From: Oxalobacteraceae bacterium OTU3CAMAD1
GTDB lineage: Bacteria; Pseudomonadota; Gammaproteobacteria; Burkholderiales; Burkholderiaceae_D
Assembly (NCBI GenBank): GCA_024123915.1
Contig: CP099650.1
Span: forward strand, 4,650,001 to 4,714,000
Length of the DNA stretch: 64,000 nt
Direction: 5' to 3'
Shown one piece after another: positions 44,208 to 52,426 of this stretch. The notes under the pieces were generated by a model. The model was not told the origin of the DNA and did not search any database. It was given only the letters and a program-made list of their open reading frames with translations. A program made the position numbers and the translations under genes. Position 1 is the stretch's first letter. Every line of letters starts with the position of its first letter.

Positions 44208-44233
44208 GCGACTACATATATATATGTAGTCGC
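44208..44233 (+). promoter_or_regulatory. perfect 26-base palindrome between amylase and arabinanase genes
   Basis: Two 13-base arms (GCGACTACATATA and its complement) meet with no loop, in the 248-base gap between divergent glycoside hydrolase genes. An AT centre without a T-run fits an operator better than a terminator. It is 105 bases before the arabinanase ATG. Confidence 0.6.
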
Positions 44234-44337
44234 GATACAGATCGGAATATCAACCATGTGAAAAAAGTCATTAGACGGGCACCGGTGTGTGGCACAGCAT
44301 GGGCTGGCTGCACACACCAATAAAAACGGAGACAAAC

Positions 44338-45270
44338 ATGAGTAAATTCACGCACCTGAAAAAGTGGGCGGCCGTCGGCTGCCTGACGCTGGCCTCATCC
44401 TTCAACGCCGGCGCCACCACATGGACGCTGACCGGCGCGGTCGTCACACACGACCCAAGCGTCTACAAGGAAGGCAATACCTGGTGGATCACCGAGACCA
44501 GCGACACCGGCATCGGCGTCAAATACTCCCCAGATGGCCGCGCGTGGACGCAAGGCGTCAGCATCTTCGGCGGCGGCCTGTCGTGGTGGGGCCAGTACAA
44601 CGGCAACAGCAAAACCGTGTGGGCACCGGACATTCATGTGTGGAACGGCAAGGCGATCATGTACTACGCGGTGTCCACGTTCGGCAACCAGAAATCGGCG
44701 ATCGGGCTGGCCACTGCGAGCAGCATCGCCCAAGGTAACTGGACGGACAAGGGTGTCGTCATCACGTCCGCACCGGGCGACAACTTCAACGCGATCGATC
44801 CCAACTTCGTGGTCGACAAATCGGGGCAGCCATGGCTAAGCTACGGCTCCTTCTGGGATGGGATCTTCCTGACGCGGGTGGACGCCAACACACTCAAACC
44901 CATAGGCACCAAATACCGTCTGGCCGATGACGCCGCCGGCATAGAAAACCCGTTCATCATCGCCAACGGCTCGTACTACTACCTGTTCGTCTCCAAAGGC
45001 ACCTGCTGCGCGGGCGCCAACAGCACCTATCACATCTCCTACGGCCGCTCCACCAGCATCACCGGGCCGTATGTCGACAAGAATGGCGTCGACATGCGCA
45101 ACGGCGGCGGCACCGTGCTCGACTCGGGTGGCGCGCGCTTCATCGCACCGGGCGGCGAATCGATCAGCAACGGCGCGATGGTGCGCCATCGTCTCGACAG
45201 CCAGAACAACTACAACGGCGTACTGTTCATCAGCGACCTGTTCTTCACCAACGGCTGGCCGACCTTCTGA
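44338..45270 (+). CDS. secreted GH43 family arabinan endo-1,5-alpha-L-arabinosidase
   Basis: 310 residues from ATG at 44338, after GGAGACAAAC. Signal peptide (KWAAVGCLTLASSFNAGA). Five-bladed propeller residues: the general base Asp in VTHDPSVYK, the modulating Asp in FNAIDPNFVVD and the acid Glu in AAGIENPFIIA; KTVWAPDIHVWNGK and WLSYGSFWDGI are typical of GH43 arabinanases. It would cut arabinan in plant cell walls. The next start shares one base with its stop. Confidence 0.93.
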   Translation: MSKFTHLKKWAAVGCLTLASSFNAGATTWTLTGAVVTHDPSVYKEGNTWWITETSDTGIGVKYSPDGRAWTQGVSIFGGGLSWWGQYNGNSKTVWAPDIHVWNGKAIMYYAVSTFGNQKSAIGLATASSIAQGNWTDKGVVITSAPGDNFNAIDPNFVVDKSGQPWLSYGSFWDGIFLTRVDANTLKPIGTKYRLADDAAGIENPFIIANGSYYYLFVSKGTCCAGANSTYHISYGRSTSITGPYVDKNGVDMRNGGGTVLDSGGARFIAPGGESISNGAMVRHRLDSQNNYNGVLFISDLFFTNGWPTF

Positions 45271-45971
45271 TGACGTACCAGGCGGAGAAAAAACGCTGGC
45301 CGGTGATGCTGGCGGCAGCCGCCGGCGGCATCCTCGGCGCCACAGCGCTCATGTGGGCGCGCTGGCCGGACGACGAACCGGCCACCGCACCCATACCTTC
45401 GCCGACGATGGCGGCGCCTGTGGTAGCGGGCGCCGCGCCGTCTCGCGGTGCATCGCCGCTCCGCGGGCCCGGTGTTATATCGTCGGATATCGCGCTGACC
45501 GACAATCAGGAGCTGATCGCCGACAGCGCGCTGCGTAAAGTGATGGATTCCTATTTGCTCGGAGGCGGCGACAAGGGAGGTCTTCAGGCACTACTGGACT
45601 ACCTGAATCGCCACCTGCCCGCCAACGCGGCGCGCGAAGCGGGACAGCTTGCGACCAGCTACAACGCGTATTTGAGCGCGCACGACCAACTGCTGGCGGC
45701 GCAAAATTTCGGCGCCACGCCCGACCTCAATCGCCTGATCGGCTGGCAGCGGCAGCGGGAGCAACTGCGCCACCGCATGCTGGGTGAGAAAGTCTCGTTA
45801 GAGTGGTTCGGCAACGAAGAAGCCTATCTCACGCAAGCGCTGGAAGAGCTGAGCCAGCGCCGCGACGGCAAGGCAGCGCCCACAAACAGCGCGGACGAAG
45901 ACCAAGCGAAGCATGACCAGCATATGCAGCAAGTGCTACGGGACGCGATTCACTTCCACAGAGACACGTAG
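45270..45971 (+). CDS. lipase-foldase (LifO)-like membrane-anchored protein
   Basis: 233 residues; the ATG overlaps the arabinanase stop by one base. One N-terminal helix (WPVMLAAAAGGILGATALMW), then an Ala/Pro linker of about 40 residues and a helical domain. In that domain LRKVMDSYLLGGGDKGGLQ sits where foldases have Arg-x-x-Phe-Asp-Tyr-x-Leu-Ser, and LRHRMLGEKVSLEWFGNEEA parallels the foldase R-x-x-LG ... lFgdEEa segment. The Phe and Tyr of the signature are replaced, and it is about 100 residues shorter than usual. The stop lies in a palindromic repeat. No lipase is adjacent. Assignment is by pattern and tentative. Confidence 0.5.
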   Translation: MTYQAEKKRWPVMLAAAAGGILGATALMWARWPDDEPATAPIPSPTMAAPVVAGAAPSRGASPLRGPGVISSDIALTDNQELIADSALRKVMDSYLLGGGDKGGLQALLDYLNRHLPANAAREAGQLATSYNAYLSAHDQLLAAQNFGATPDLNRLIGWQRQREQLRHRMLGEKVSLEWFGNEEAYLTQALEELSQRRDGKAAPTNSADEDQAKHDQHMQQVLRDAIHFHRDT

Positions 45972-46062
45972 GGCGGATTAGGCGGAACGCCGTAATCGGC
46001 CATGTACGCGCCGTCGGCGGCGCATCGATGGCCGATTACGCTACGCTAATCCGCCCTACGTG
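45965..46062 (-). repeat. REP/BIME-like palindromic repeat, copy 5 (inverted)
   Basis: 98-base copy in the opposite orientation to the others: the longer arm (GGCGGAACGCCGTAATCGG) is on the left. It gives stop codons to both convergent genes flanking it, TAG at 45969-45971 and, on the minus strand, TAG at 46046-46048. Confidence 0.9.
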
Positions 46063-48085
46063 CCTCCGCAAACAAATACCCGCACCCCTGATCCGAAGGA
46101 TCACGCGCCAATATCCGATCATACAACCCCACATTCTCCGCCAGCGTCCTCGCCACATCCTCCGGCAGCAACAACCCAGCCGCCACCTGCCGCTCCGCCG
46201 CCGCCTGCACAGCCGCCACAAAATCACCCCGCGTCGGATACCGCACCTCCAAACTAGGCCGAGGATCCCCAGCCGCAACCCGCTCCGCCTCCGTCCTCGC
46301 AAACGGCACAAAACTCCCATCGAAACGCGACGTAGCCCAAGCAAACCCCGTCTCCGGCGCCCGCAAATTCCACCCCGTATGGGTCCCCAAAGGCGCCTGC
46401 AACTCCACCAACCGCACCCCGCCCCGGTCATTGCCATCGGCATCCGGCGTCGGCACGCGCGTCTCGTATTCATCGCCACGTTTAACCGGCACCCCGCCAC
46501 CGATCAACCTCGGCTCGCGCAGATTCTGCTCCGGCGGTATCAACCCCAAGCCCTTGGGGAAGATCGCACGATAATCAGCAACCGTCGTCAGCGAACCGTC
46601 GGCCAGTTGCGGATAAGCGCTCTCCGGCGGCTGCTTGCCGTCGACCACCCACTGCTCCAGCCCCACGATCAACGCCCGCATAGGCAAATAGTGATTGCTG
46701 GTGGAGACGCAAGCCGTGAACGGCGCGCGCACACGCGAACGGCCGACATAATGCTGCGCGCCCATGAAGCCGTAGACCCGCACATTGTCCGCCGGCGCCA
46801 CGTCGCGCGCACCATCCGTGGTGGTGGTGATCAGCGAAGCGCCGCGATTCCAGTACTCGGTCGATGTGTTCGCGTAAATCAGCTTCGGCAAATTCCCCTG
46901 CTTGTCCCGCGCCCGATCAAGGGTGGACGCCGTTTTGCCGCTAACAGGATCGCGCGACGGCGCCGTGGTGAACGGGAAGGCATCCGCCGGATACTCATGC
47001 TCCTCCATCATCGACGGGTGACGCGTAGGCTGTACGAAGCGGCTATTAAACCCCGCCGAACCGCCGGCGCCAGGCACTTGGAGGTACGCGCCGCTGAAAG
47101 CCAACCGCCCGGATTCGTCCACATTCAGACCATCGTGCAGCATCCGGCCGATCAGGCGGCCGGACTGACTGATGCCAAACATGAGCACAGCCTTGGGCAC
47201 GGGCGCGCCCTCAAACGGTGTATCACGGAAGTAGGCCAGCAGATCGCGTATGCCAGCCAGCCCCGCTCCGGTGACGTAAGGGTCTTTCGCCACGTACGTC
47301 AATTCATAAATGGTATCGGGCTTGAAGCCGCCGTCCAACTGCACGCGGCCGGGCCCGCCCTTCTTCTCCGGCGCCACGAAACTCCAGCTGCTGCGCGGGA
47401 TGGGCTTACGCTTATCGGCGGGACGCGCCCGTTGGGTCAACTGCGCTTTGGGATCGCCAGGCTTGGCCGGTTCGTAGGTAAGGCCACGCTGGCCCGCGTA
47501 GACCGCGATATCGATCGGTGCGTTGACGGTGAATTCATTTTGCACCTTGCCCTTGATACCCTTGGCAACCGGCGGCGCAAACACCAGCGGACGCGCGCCG
47601 GCAGCCTGCGGCGCCACGTCCCACGTCCAGGCGGAGAACAGCAGCGAGTAACCATGGCGCATCAGGAAACCGTCACCCGCGTCGGCGGCTGTGGTGGGAT
47701 CGTTGTTGACCGGGCTGCGGCCATTGACCTGCCCCATGATCGCGATGCCGCCACGGTTGTTGACGTCATAAATCAAACTGGAAGGCTTGGTTCCGATTGG
47801 GCGCAGCAGTACGAACTCGCTGGAGAAAACCACTCGGCCGCGCGCATCGCGGGGTGCACGCTTCAAATCCACGATAACGGCGTTGGACTTCGACTTGGGA
47901 TCCAACGCGTAGTAAGCGACGCCGCGTATCTTTTCATACGCACCGGCGTCGCCGAAAGTCATCCCCGCCGCGAACGGCGTGCGCTCGATCACTTCGATAC
48001 GTTCCACCGCCGCCCGCGCCGGTACGCAGAGTGCCGCCATCGCGGTCGTGGTGGCCAGCAGTGCCAGCCGGTGCCTGTAAATCAT
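46046..48085 (-). CDS. secreted alpha/beta hydrolase domain protein (Abhydrolase_10 type)
   Basis: 679 residues with a signal peptide (LALLATTTAMAALCVPARA). The body has DVNNRGGIAIMGQVNG, GDGFLMRHGYSLLFSAWTWD, the nucleophile elbow VLMFGISQSGRLIGRMLHDG and FMGAQHYVGRSR. These segments match the large alpha/beta-hydrolase domain family Abhydrolase_10, whose substrates are mostly unknown. The final residues EARRAD are encoded by the palindromic repeat. It is convergent with the foldase-like gene; whether the two are functionally linked is only a guess. Confidence 0.8.
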   Translation of the reverse strand: MIYRHRLALLATTTAMAALCVPARAAVERIEVIERTPFAAGMTFGDAGAYEKIRGVAYYALDPKSKSNAVIVDLKRAPRDARGRVVFSSEFVLLRPIGTKPSSLIYDVNNRGGIAIMGQVNGRSPVNNDPTTAADAGDGFLMRHGYSLLFSAWTWDVAPQAAGARPLVFAPPVAKGIKGKVQNEFTVNAPIDIAVYAGQRGLTYEPAKPGDPKAQLTQRARPADKRKPIPRSSWSFVAPEKKGGPGRVQLDGGFKPDTIYELTYVAKDPYVTGAGLAGIRDLLAYFRDTPFEGAPVPKAVLMFGISQSGRLIGRMLHDGLNVDESGRLAFSGAYLQVPGAGGSAGFNSRFVQPTRHPSMMEEHEYPADAFPFTTAPSRDPVSGKTASTLDRARDKQGNLPKLIYANTSTEYWNRGASLITTTTDGARDVAPADNVRVYGFMGAQHYVGRSRVRAPFTACVSTSNHYLPMRALIVGLEQWVVDGKQPPESAYPQLADGSLTTVADYRAIFPKGLGLIPPEQNLREPRLIGGGVPVKRGDEYETRVPTPDADGNDRGGVRLVELQAPLGTHTGWNLRAPETGFAWATSRFDGSFVPFARTEAERVAAGDPRPSLEVRYPTRGDFVAAVQAAAERQVAAGLLLPEDVARTLAENVGLYDRILARDPSDQGCGYLFAEARRAD

Positions 48086-48150
48086 CCCGCGCCTCTATCC
48101 GTTTGCAAAACGTCTATCCTAGCAGACGTGGCGCGCAGGCGAGACAGCCG

Positions 48151-49224
48151 TTATGTGGGCGTATCGACTTCGTCCCAATCACGGTCTTCGAATCGAACCA
48201 GCCAGTTCAACGCGTGATGGCGCTCCTGCAGCACGCCATCGTTCAAGCCCGCCGGTGCCGGGTACTTCTTCAACAGCGCCTGGCGAGTGGCCCAATGCTG
48301 ACGATAGTGCAAATCCAGCGCGTCCAAAATCTCCGTCGCCGACCGCATTGCCGGCTGCTTGCGCAAGCCTTCGGTCCCGCGCTCGATGGCGGTGCGGGAG
48401 ATCGACGACACATCACAGATCGCGTCCGCGAACGGCAACGCATCCTGCAGCCCCAAGGCCCACTGCAACACCAGGATGGCCTCGTAGCGCCACAGGAATT
48501 GCGTGATTTCCTGCTGCGTTGGCGCCTCCTGCGCCAGGAATGCACGCTCCGCGTCCGTCAAACCGGCAAACGCCGGCGGAAAGCGCTGTTGAAGATCGGC
48601 GGCCGTAATCGGCGTCTCGCCGTTCAAAGACTCGGCGCGTATCGCCACCACGAACAAGGCCAGCATCCTTCGCAGCACATCCTCTGGCGCGCGCAAACGC
48701 AGTTCCGGCTCGGACACCAGCGGCGGCAGATCCGCCGGGACGGTGACCTTGCGGGCGGCGAGCAGCTCGTCGCTGCGCGCCTTGCGCTCCCAGGCCTGCG
48801 GCGGGTACGGCACCACAGCGTGCGGATCGCCATCGTCGCCGGAAGCCGGCAAAAGAATGCGTCCCAGCGGATCGCGCACGCTGCCATCGGCCATGAACAC
48901 GATGGCGTTGGCCGCCTTCGCCCACGCGGAGAAACGAGCCATCTCACCCTCCTCCACGGCCAGGCTGACGTGCTGGCGCACGCGCTGGATGTGGCGAATC
49001 GCGTGGTAGCGCACGCGCGTCATGTTGCCCTGGCCGGCGTCCGCCACGAAGTTCATGAAACCATTGAGATGCGGCTGCAATTCAGGATCGGACAAATCGC
49101 GTCGCGCGTTCAGCATATGCGCGAAATCGAGCTTGGGCGCGTCGGCCACCGTGCAGTAGGCGTTAAGCAGGATGTGGTTACTAATGTCTTTCGCAGCGAA
49201 GAATTGTTTGATTCGGTTTAGCAT
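48151..49224 (-). CDS. DUF4272 domain protein
   Basis: 357 residues, no signal peptide or membrane helix. The C-terminal half has DVLRRMLALFVVAIRAESLN, LTDAERAFLAQEAPTQQEIT, WRYEAILVLQWALGLQDALP and ICDVSSISRTA, the pattern of DUF4272. The N-terminal 150 residues (FMNFVADAGQGNMTRVRYHA, FSAWAKAANAIVFMADG) form a separate part that I do not recognise. Function unknown. It lies between the hydrolase and the aldo/keto reductase genes on the same strand. Confidence 0.75.
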   Translation of the reverse strand: MLNRIKQFFAAKDISNHILLNAYCTVADAPKLDFAHMLNARRDLSDPELQPHLNGFMNFVADAGQGNMTRVRYHAIRHIQRVRQHVSLAVEEGEMARFSAWAKAANAIVFMADGSVRDPLGRILLPASGDDGDPHAVVPYPPQAWERKARSDELLAARKVTVPADLPPLVSEPELRLRAPEDVLRRMLALFVVAIRAESLNGETPITAADLQQRFPPAFAGLTDAERAFLAQEAPTQQEITQFLWRYEAILVLQWALGLQDALPFADAICDVSSISRTAIERGTEGLRKQPAMRSATEILDALDLHYRQHWATRQALLKKYPAPAGLNDGVLQERHHALNWLVRFEDRDWDEVDTPT

Positions 49225-49238
49225 AAGTAATTCGTCAT

Positions 49239-50078
49239 TTAACGCATATCCAGCGCACGGCGACGGCGCGGCGGTGGAAACGCTCGGTCCAGCGCCGCCA
49301 GGTCTTCCGCAGAGAGGCGGATATCGGCGGCGGCGCGATTAGCGCGCAAGTGTACAGGATCGACGGCCTTGGGGATGGCGATCACTCCCTCTTGGTGCAG
49401 CACCCACGCCAACGCGACCTGCGCGGGCGTGACGCCATGCGCCTCGGCCACGGCAACCAGGCCGGGATTGCCAAACAGCGCGGCTTGTTCACGGCCGGTC
49501 GATTCCAGCGGCGAATAGGCCATCACCGGCAAGCCCTGCTGGCGGCACCACGGCAGCAGATCGAACTCGATCCCGCGCTTCATCAAGTTGTAGAGAACCT
49601 GGTCGGTGGCCACGGCGCCGCAATCGACGGCGTCCTGCATGCCCTCCAGGTCGAAGTTACTGACGCCGTACTCCTTGATCTTACCGGCCTTCTTCAGTGC
49701 CTCGAAAGCGTCGAAGGTCTCGTCCAGCGCGAAGCATCCGGGCCAATGCAGCAGATAGAGATCGATGCAATCGACCTTCAACCGTTTGAGACTACGCTCG
49801 CAGGCCGCCTGCGTGCCTTCCAGGTTGGCGTTGTGCGGATAGACTTTGGTGACCAGGTAGACCTCGGACCGGCGGCTGGCGATCGCCTCGCCGACGACCA
49901 ACTCCGCGCCACCCTCGCCGTACATTTCGGCGGTGTCGATCAACGTCATGCCAAGATCGAGGCCCATTTGCAGCGCGCGGACCTCATCGCCCTTGCGGGA
50001 CGGGTCTTCGCCCATATTCCAGGTGCCTTGGCCGAGTACTGGCACTGCGCGGCCTGATGGAAAACTGACTGTCTTCAT
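49239..50078 (-). CDS. aldo/keto reductase
   Basis: 279 residues from ATG at 50078 ([20 protein letters not shown]), preferred because the family starts there; the frame extends 39 bases upstream. The catalytic tetrad is visible: Asp and Tyr in [18 protein letters not shown], Lys in [10 protein letters not shown], His in YLLHWPGCF. The C-terminal NADPH-binding part includes [20 protein letters not shown]. Carbonyl substrate unknown. It is the last normal-GC gene before the AT-rich cluster. Confidence 0.92.
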   Translation of the reverse strand: MKTVSFPSGRAVPVLGQGTWNMGEDPSRKGDEVRALQMGLDLGMTLIDTAEMYGEGGAELVVGEAIASRRSEVYLVTKVYPHNANLEGTQAACERSLKRLKVDCIDLYLLHWPGCFALDETFDAFEALKKAGKIKEYGVSNFDLEGMQDAVDCGAVATDQVLYNLMKRGIEFDLLPWCRQQGLPVMAYSPLESTGREQAALFGNPGLVAVAEAHGVTPAQVALAWVLHQEGVIAIPKAVDPVHLRANRAAADIRLSAEDLAALDRAFPPPRRRRALDMR

Positions 50079-50094
50079 TGCGGAATTCCTTTTT

Positions 50095-50367
50095 TTAAGA
50101 AACCAAGCTCGCCGCACGCCCTGCCCGGCTCAGTCGAAACTGGAATCGAACGTCTTTTACGATCTGGTGCTTGCCCCAGAAGAAATTACAAACCAGTGCG
50201 ACCTCAGCACCGTCCTTGCTTTCAGGGAGGCAGCCGCCGCTGATCTTGACCACCTTCTCGCCTTGCTTCGACAACGGCAGCTCAATCGTCAAGCCTTCGG
50301 GGATAGTATCCGTCAACTCCACCTTTTCAACACAACTAGCCGCTCTCAGTTGAGTCGAGCACCCTGT
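50095..50367 (-). pseudogene. remnant of a small lipoprotein lacking its signal peptide
   Basis: After a TGA at 50368-50370 the frame reads TGCSTQLRAASCVEKVELTD and runs about 90 residues. TGCS is the end of a lipobox plus the mature lipoprotein start, but no signal peptide is encoded in any frame just upstream. A GTG at 50322 could start a 75-residue internal product (MELTDTIPEGLTIELPLSKQ) ending [16 protein letters not shown]. Cysteines recur (SCVEK, SGGCLPE, LVCNFFW). I read this as a 5'-truncated lipoprotein gene left by recombination. The product family is unknown. Confidence 0.45.
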
Positions 50368-50412
50368 TCATACCAAATTCCGCACCCATGATCGAAGAAG
50401 GCTACAAATTAA

Positions 50413-50802
50413 CTAATATTCGAAGATTTCAGTACGAGATCCCAATCTTGGCACCGCTACGACAAAATTGCGCCACGCTCCCAAAATTCTTTGAAAGCGA
50501 TCGATGTCAATATCCCTCTTGAAACTTTCATCCTCTAACGAGTAAATTTCAGCCTTCTCGCCACACAGGTATGCTCCCCAAGTCTCTCTCGACCAATCTT
50601 GACTGTCTGCTTCGCCTGACTTAACAGCAGCGACCGCGCGCAGCCCTTCATCCAACCAAGAAACAGACTTGGCGTAACCGAGCCCTCCATCGTCCATTAA
50701 TAAACACCCAACGATATCGATGACACCTTCGGTTTCATTATCGGAGCGGCAAACTGGCTCGACCTCGCCATTTATCGACTCCCAGCTAAAATACACCTCC
50801 AT
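50413..50802 (-). CDS. acidic orphan protein, immunity-like
   Basis: 129 residues, start ATG with AAGG 8 bases upstream. Acidic, cytoplasmic, no motif I can name: MEVYFSWESINGEVEPVCRS, VIDIVGCLLMDDGGLGYAKS, WSRETWGAYLCGEKAEIYSL. Base composition is much poorer in G+C than the neighbours. The size, charge and position downstream of a TpsA/CdiA-like exoprotein suggest an immunity-type protein, but no cognate toxin is visible. Function not assigned. The 234 bases upstream (50803-51036) show no convincing gene. Confidence 0.6.
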   Translation of the reverse strand: MEVYFSWESINGEVEPVCRSDNETEGVIDIVGCLLMDDGGLGYAKSVSWLDEGLRAVAAVKSGEADSQDWSRETWGAYLCGEKAEIYSLEDESFKRDIDIDRFQRILGAWRNFVVAVPRLGSRTEIFEY

Positions 50803-51036
50803 AAAACACCTTACAATTTTGGGGCGCCGTCAAATCTGACATCAAGACACGAGTTCAAGCGCAGGGCATATCTGATCTTCCGAGATGCAAGTAGCTAGTC
50901 TAATGCAGTTGCGTGTACGGCAACGCAGACCTGCCCCTCCGCCCGGTACGCAACTCGCTGCCGCTACCAATCACATTGATGCTTTAGTCCTACAAGGGTG
51001 ATGACGAGGTCAAACAAGTTGATTCCAGCGATAATT

Positions 51037-51462
51037 TCAATCCTCTAACCAGCCCCCCATCGGCCCCTTGATTTTGCCAAAATTGTAGTTTCCAAAATCA
51101 CGAACAAACCCAGTAGTCAATTTTTCGTCAAACTTCACCAACATAAAATCCCCAGATGTTCGTCCTTCTTGAATAAACAAATCTTCCACAAAAATTTCCA
51201 ACGGTTCGCACTTTAATTTACCCATGGCCCGAACTTTATAAAATAGCAAAGAACGCCCACCACCTAAACTAGGAACCATACGTAATATTTGATACATCAT
51301 GTTCTGGTTTGCTATTTTCAACCTATATGGAAAATCGAAATCCTCGGGAAGATGATCGCCCAAAATAAACAAGCCGTCTCCCCTATCCACAAGCCATCCA
51401 GTAACTTCAACATTACTATCATGATCAAACATCGGATTTTTCAAAAGGTCTTTAACATCCAT
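51037..51462 (-). CDS. orphan protein of unknown function, immunity-like
   Basis: 141 residues, AT-rich gene. MDVKDLLKNPMFDHDSNVEV, GWLVDRGDGLFILGDHLPED, FYKVRAMGKLKCEPLEIFVE and LVKFDEKLTTGFVRDFGNYN suggest a beta-rich cytoplasmic domain with an OB-like character; I do not recognise the family. It sits in the string of small genes after the exoprotein. Immunity or accessory function is inferred from place only. Confidence 0.6.
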   Translation of the reverse strand: MDVKDLLKNPMFDHDSNVEVTGWLVDRGDGLFILGDHLPEDFDFPYRLKIANQNMMYQILRMVPSLGGGRSLLFYKVRAMGKLKCEPLEIFVEDLFIQEGRTSGDFMLVKFDEKLTTGFVRDFGNYNFGKIKGPMGGWLED

Positions 51463-51508
51463 TCGGATAGTCTCTTCGTAGAGTTAATGACGCGATATCC
51501 CGGATGCC

Positions 51509-51718
51509 TCATCCACCTCGTTTAAGAAGTTCTAAATCTCTCTCATCAACGGTCCAAACATCAAGCGACTCTCCATCACAATCAATGAACTCAACTTCAT
51601 ATCGAGAGTCTTCAGATTCAAAAACCATTAATACAGCGCCAAGCATTCCCTTCGTGATATTTTCTTCTAAAGAGCGCGCTGCTTTTACAACGTCATAATC
51701 CAGAAATTTGGTTCTCAT
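51509..51718 (-). CDS. DUF4926-like small protein
   Basis: 69 residues from ATG at 51718; the frame extends 24 bases further but the shorter start matches the family. KFLDYDVVKAARSLEENITK, GMLGAVLMVFESEDSRYEVE and EFIDCDGESLDVWTVDERDL correspond to the DUF4926 pattern (a ligand-less SH3-like barrel with YEVEFvd-DGet). DUF4926 proteins often occur next to toxin modules; here none is seen. Confidence 0.65.
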   Translation of the reverse strand: MRTKFLDYDVVKAARSLEENITKGMLGAVLMVFESEDSRYEVEFIDCDGESLDVWTVDERDLELLKRGG

Positions 51719-51781
51719 TGTTGGCAGGAGGTTCAGGACCACTGACAGCCCTATTGAACAACAATCCTCGTTTTAAAAGAG

Positions 51782-52102
51782 TTACTGTTTACACTCTTCC
51801 ATAGTCCGGTAATAATCTTTAAGTGAGCATGTCCCACCCCAACCGTCTTTGTATCGAAATCCCTGACGAAACATACATTGCTCAGCGCGAGCCTTCTCCT
51901 CCACTGTCGCGCGTACGCCGGAAAAACCTCCAACATTCGGGTAGCCGCAGGCCAACATGGCTAGCTTAACATCATCCTCAGAGCTCCCCACTTTTATCAA
52001 CATCTCAAAATCTTGGGGTGGTGGTTGAAATGGTTTACTAACACAACCGAAGCTTAAAACTGCGAATCCAAAAATTGCTGCAAGCCGGCTTTTATTCTTC
52101 AT
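51782..52102 (-). CDS. small lipoprotein with CMxxxGFRxKDG motif (copy C)
   Basis: 106 residues. Signal peptide with lipobox (RLAAIFGFAVLSFGC), so a lipoprotein with mature Cys at about residue 20. The mature part has AMLACGYPNVGGFSGVRATV, ARAEQCMFRQGFRYKDGWGG and a Cys-rich end (TCSLKDYYRTMEECKQ). It is a close paralogue of the broken gene just upstream on the same strand, and shares the CMxxxG(F/Y)R core with the lipoprotein overlapping the exoprotein. Located in the inner or outer membrane facing the periplasm. Function unknown. Confidence 0.8.
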   Translation of the reverse strand: MKNKSRLAAIFGFAVLSFGCVSKPFQPPPQDFEMLIKVGSSEDDVKLAMLACGYPNVGGFSGVRATVEEKARAEQCMFRQGFRYKDGWGGTCSLKDYYRTMEECKQ

Positions 52103-52157
52103 CTGGTTTTAAATATGAGTTATTTTCAAAAGACACAACTAAATTAAGAACACACCC

Positions 52158-52426
52158 CTACTGACATTCCTTTAGATCTAGAATATTTGGCAAGGAGCAA
52201 ATACCCGGGGAGCCGTCTTTATGGCGAAAGCCCGACTTAACCATGCATTGCTGAGCACGAGCATGCTCCTGAATTGTAGAGCGAACTCCGGAAAATCCTC
52301 CAGCATTAGGATAACCACATGCCAACATCGCCTTCTTAACAACTTCCTCAGATGTCGAATTTTTGTCCACATTGCAAACTCTGGGGGAGCGGGCAGTTCA
52401 AGGCCCAGAACTACGGCGCCCCACAA
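52158..52426 (-). pseudogene. frameshifted, truncated paralogue of the CMxxxGFRxKDG lipoprotein (copy B)
   Basis: The 3' part in one frame reads DKNSTSEEVVKKAMLACGYP, then GGFSGVRSTIQEHARAQQCM and GFRHKDGSPGICSL, nearly the same as the intact gene downstream. The matching upstream residues (LELPAPPEFAM, aligning with the Pro-rich segment after the intact gene's lipobox) are in a different frame, so a frameshift lies near 52368-52375. No signal peptide remains: the frame begins within the 3' end of copy A. A 70-residue product from GTG at 52370 is possible but would be cytoplasmic. Confidence 0.7.

Noticed and set aside
51289..51698. Short plus-strand frames in the AT-rich array
   Set aside because: They overlap better-supported minus-strand genes and lack ribosome sites.
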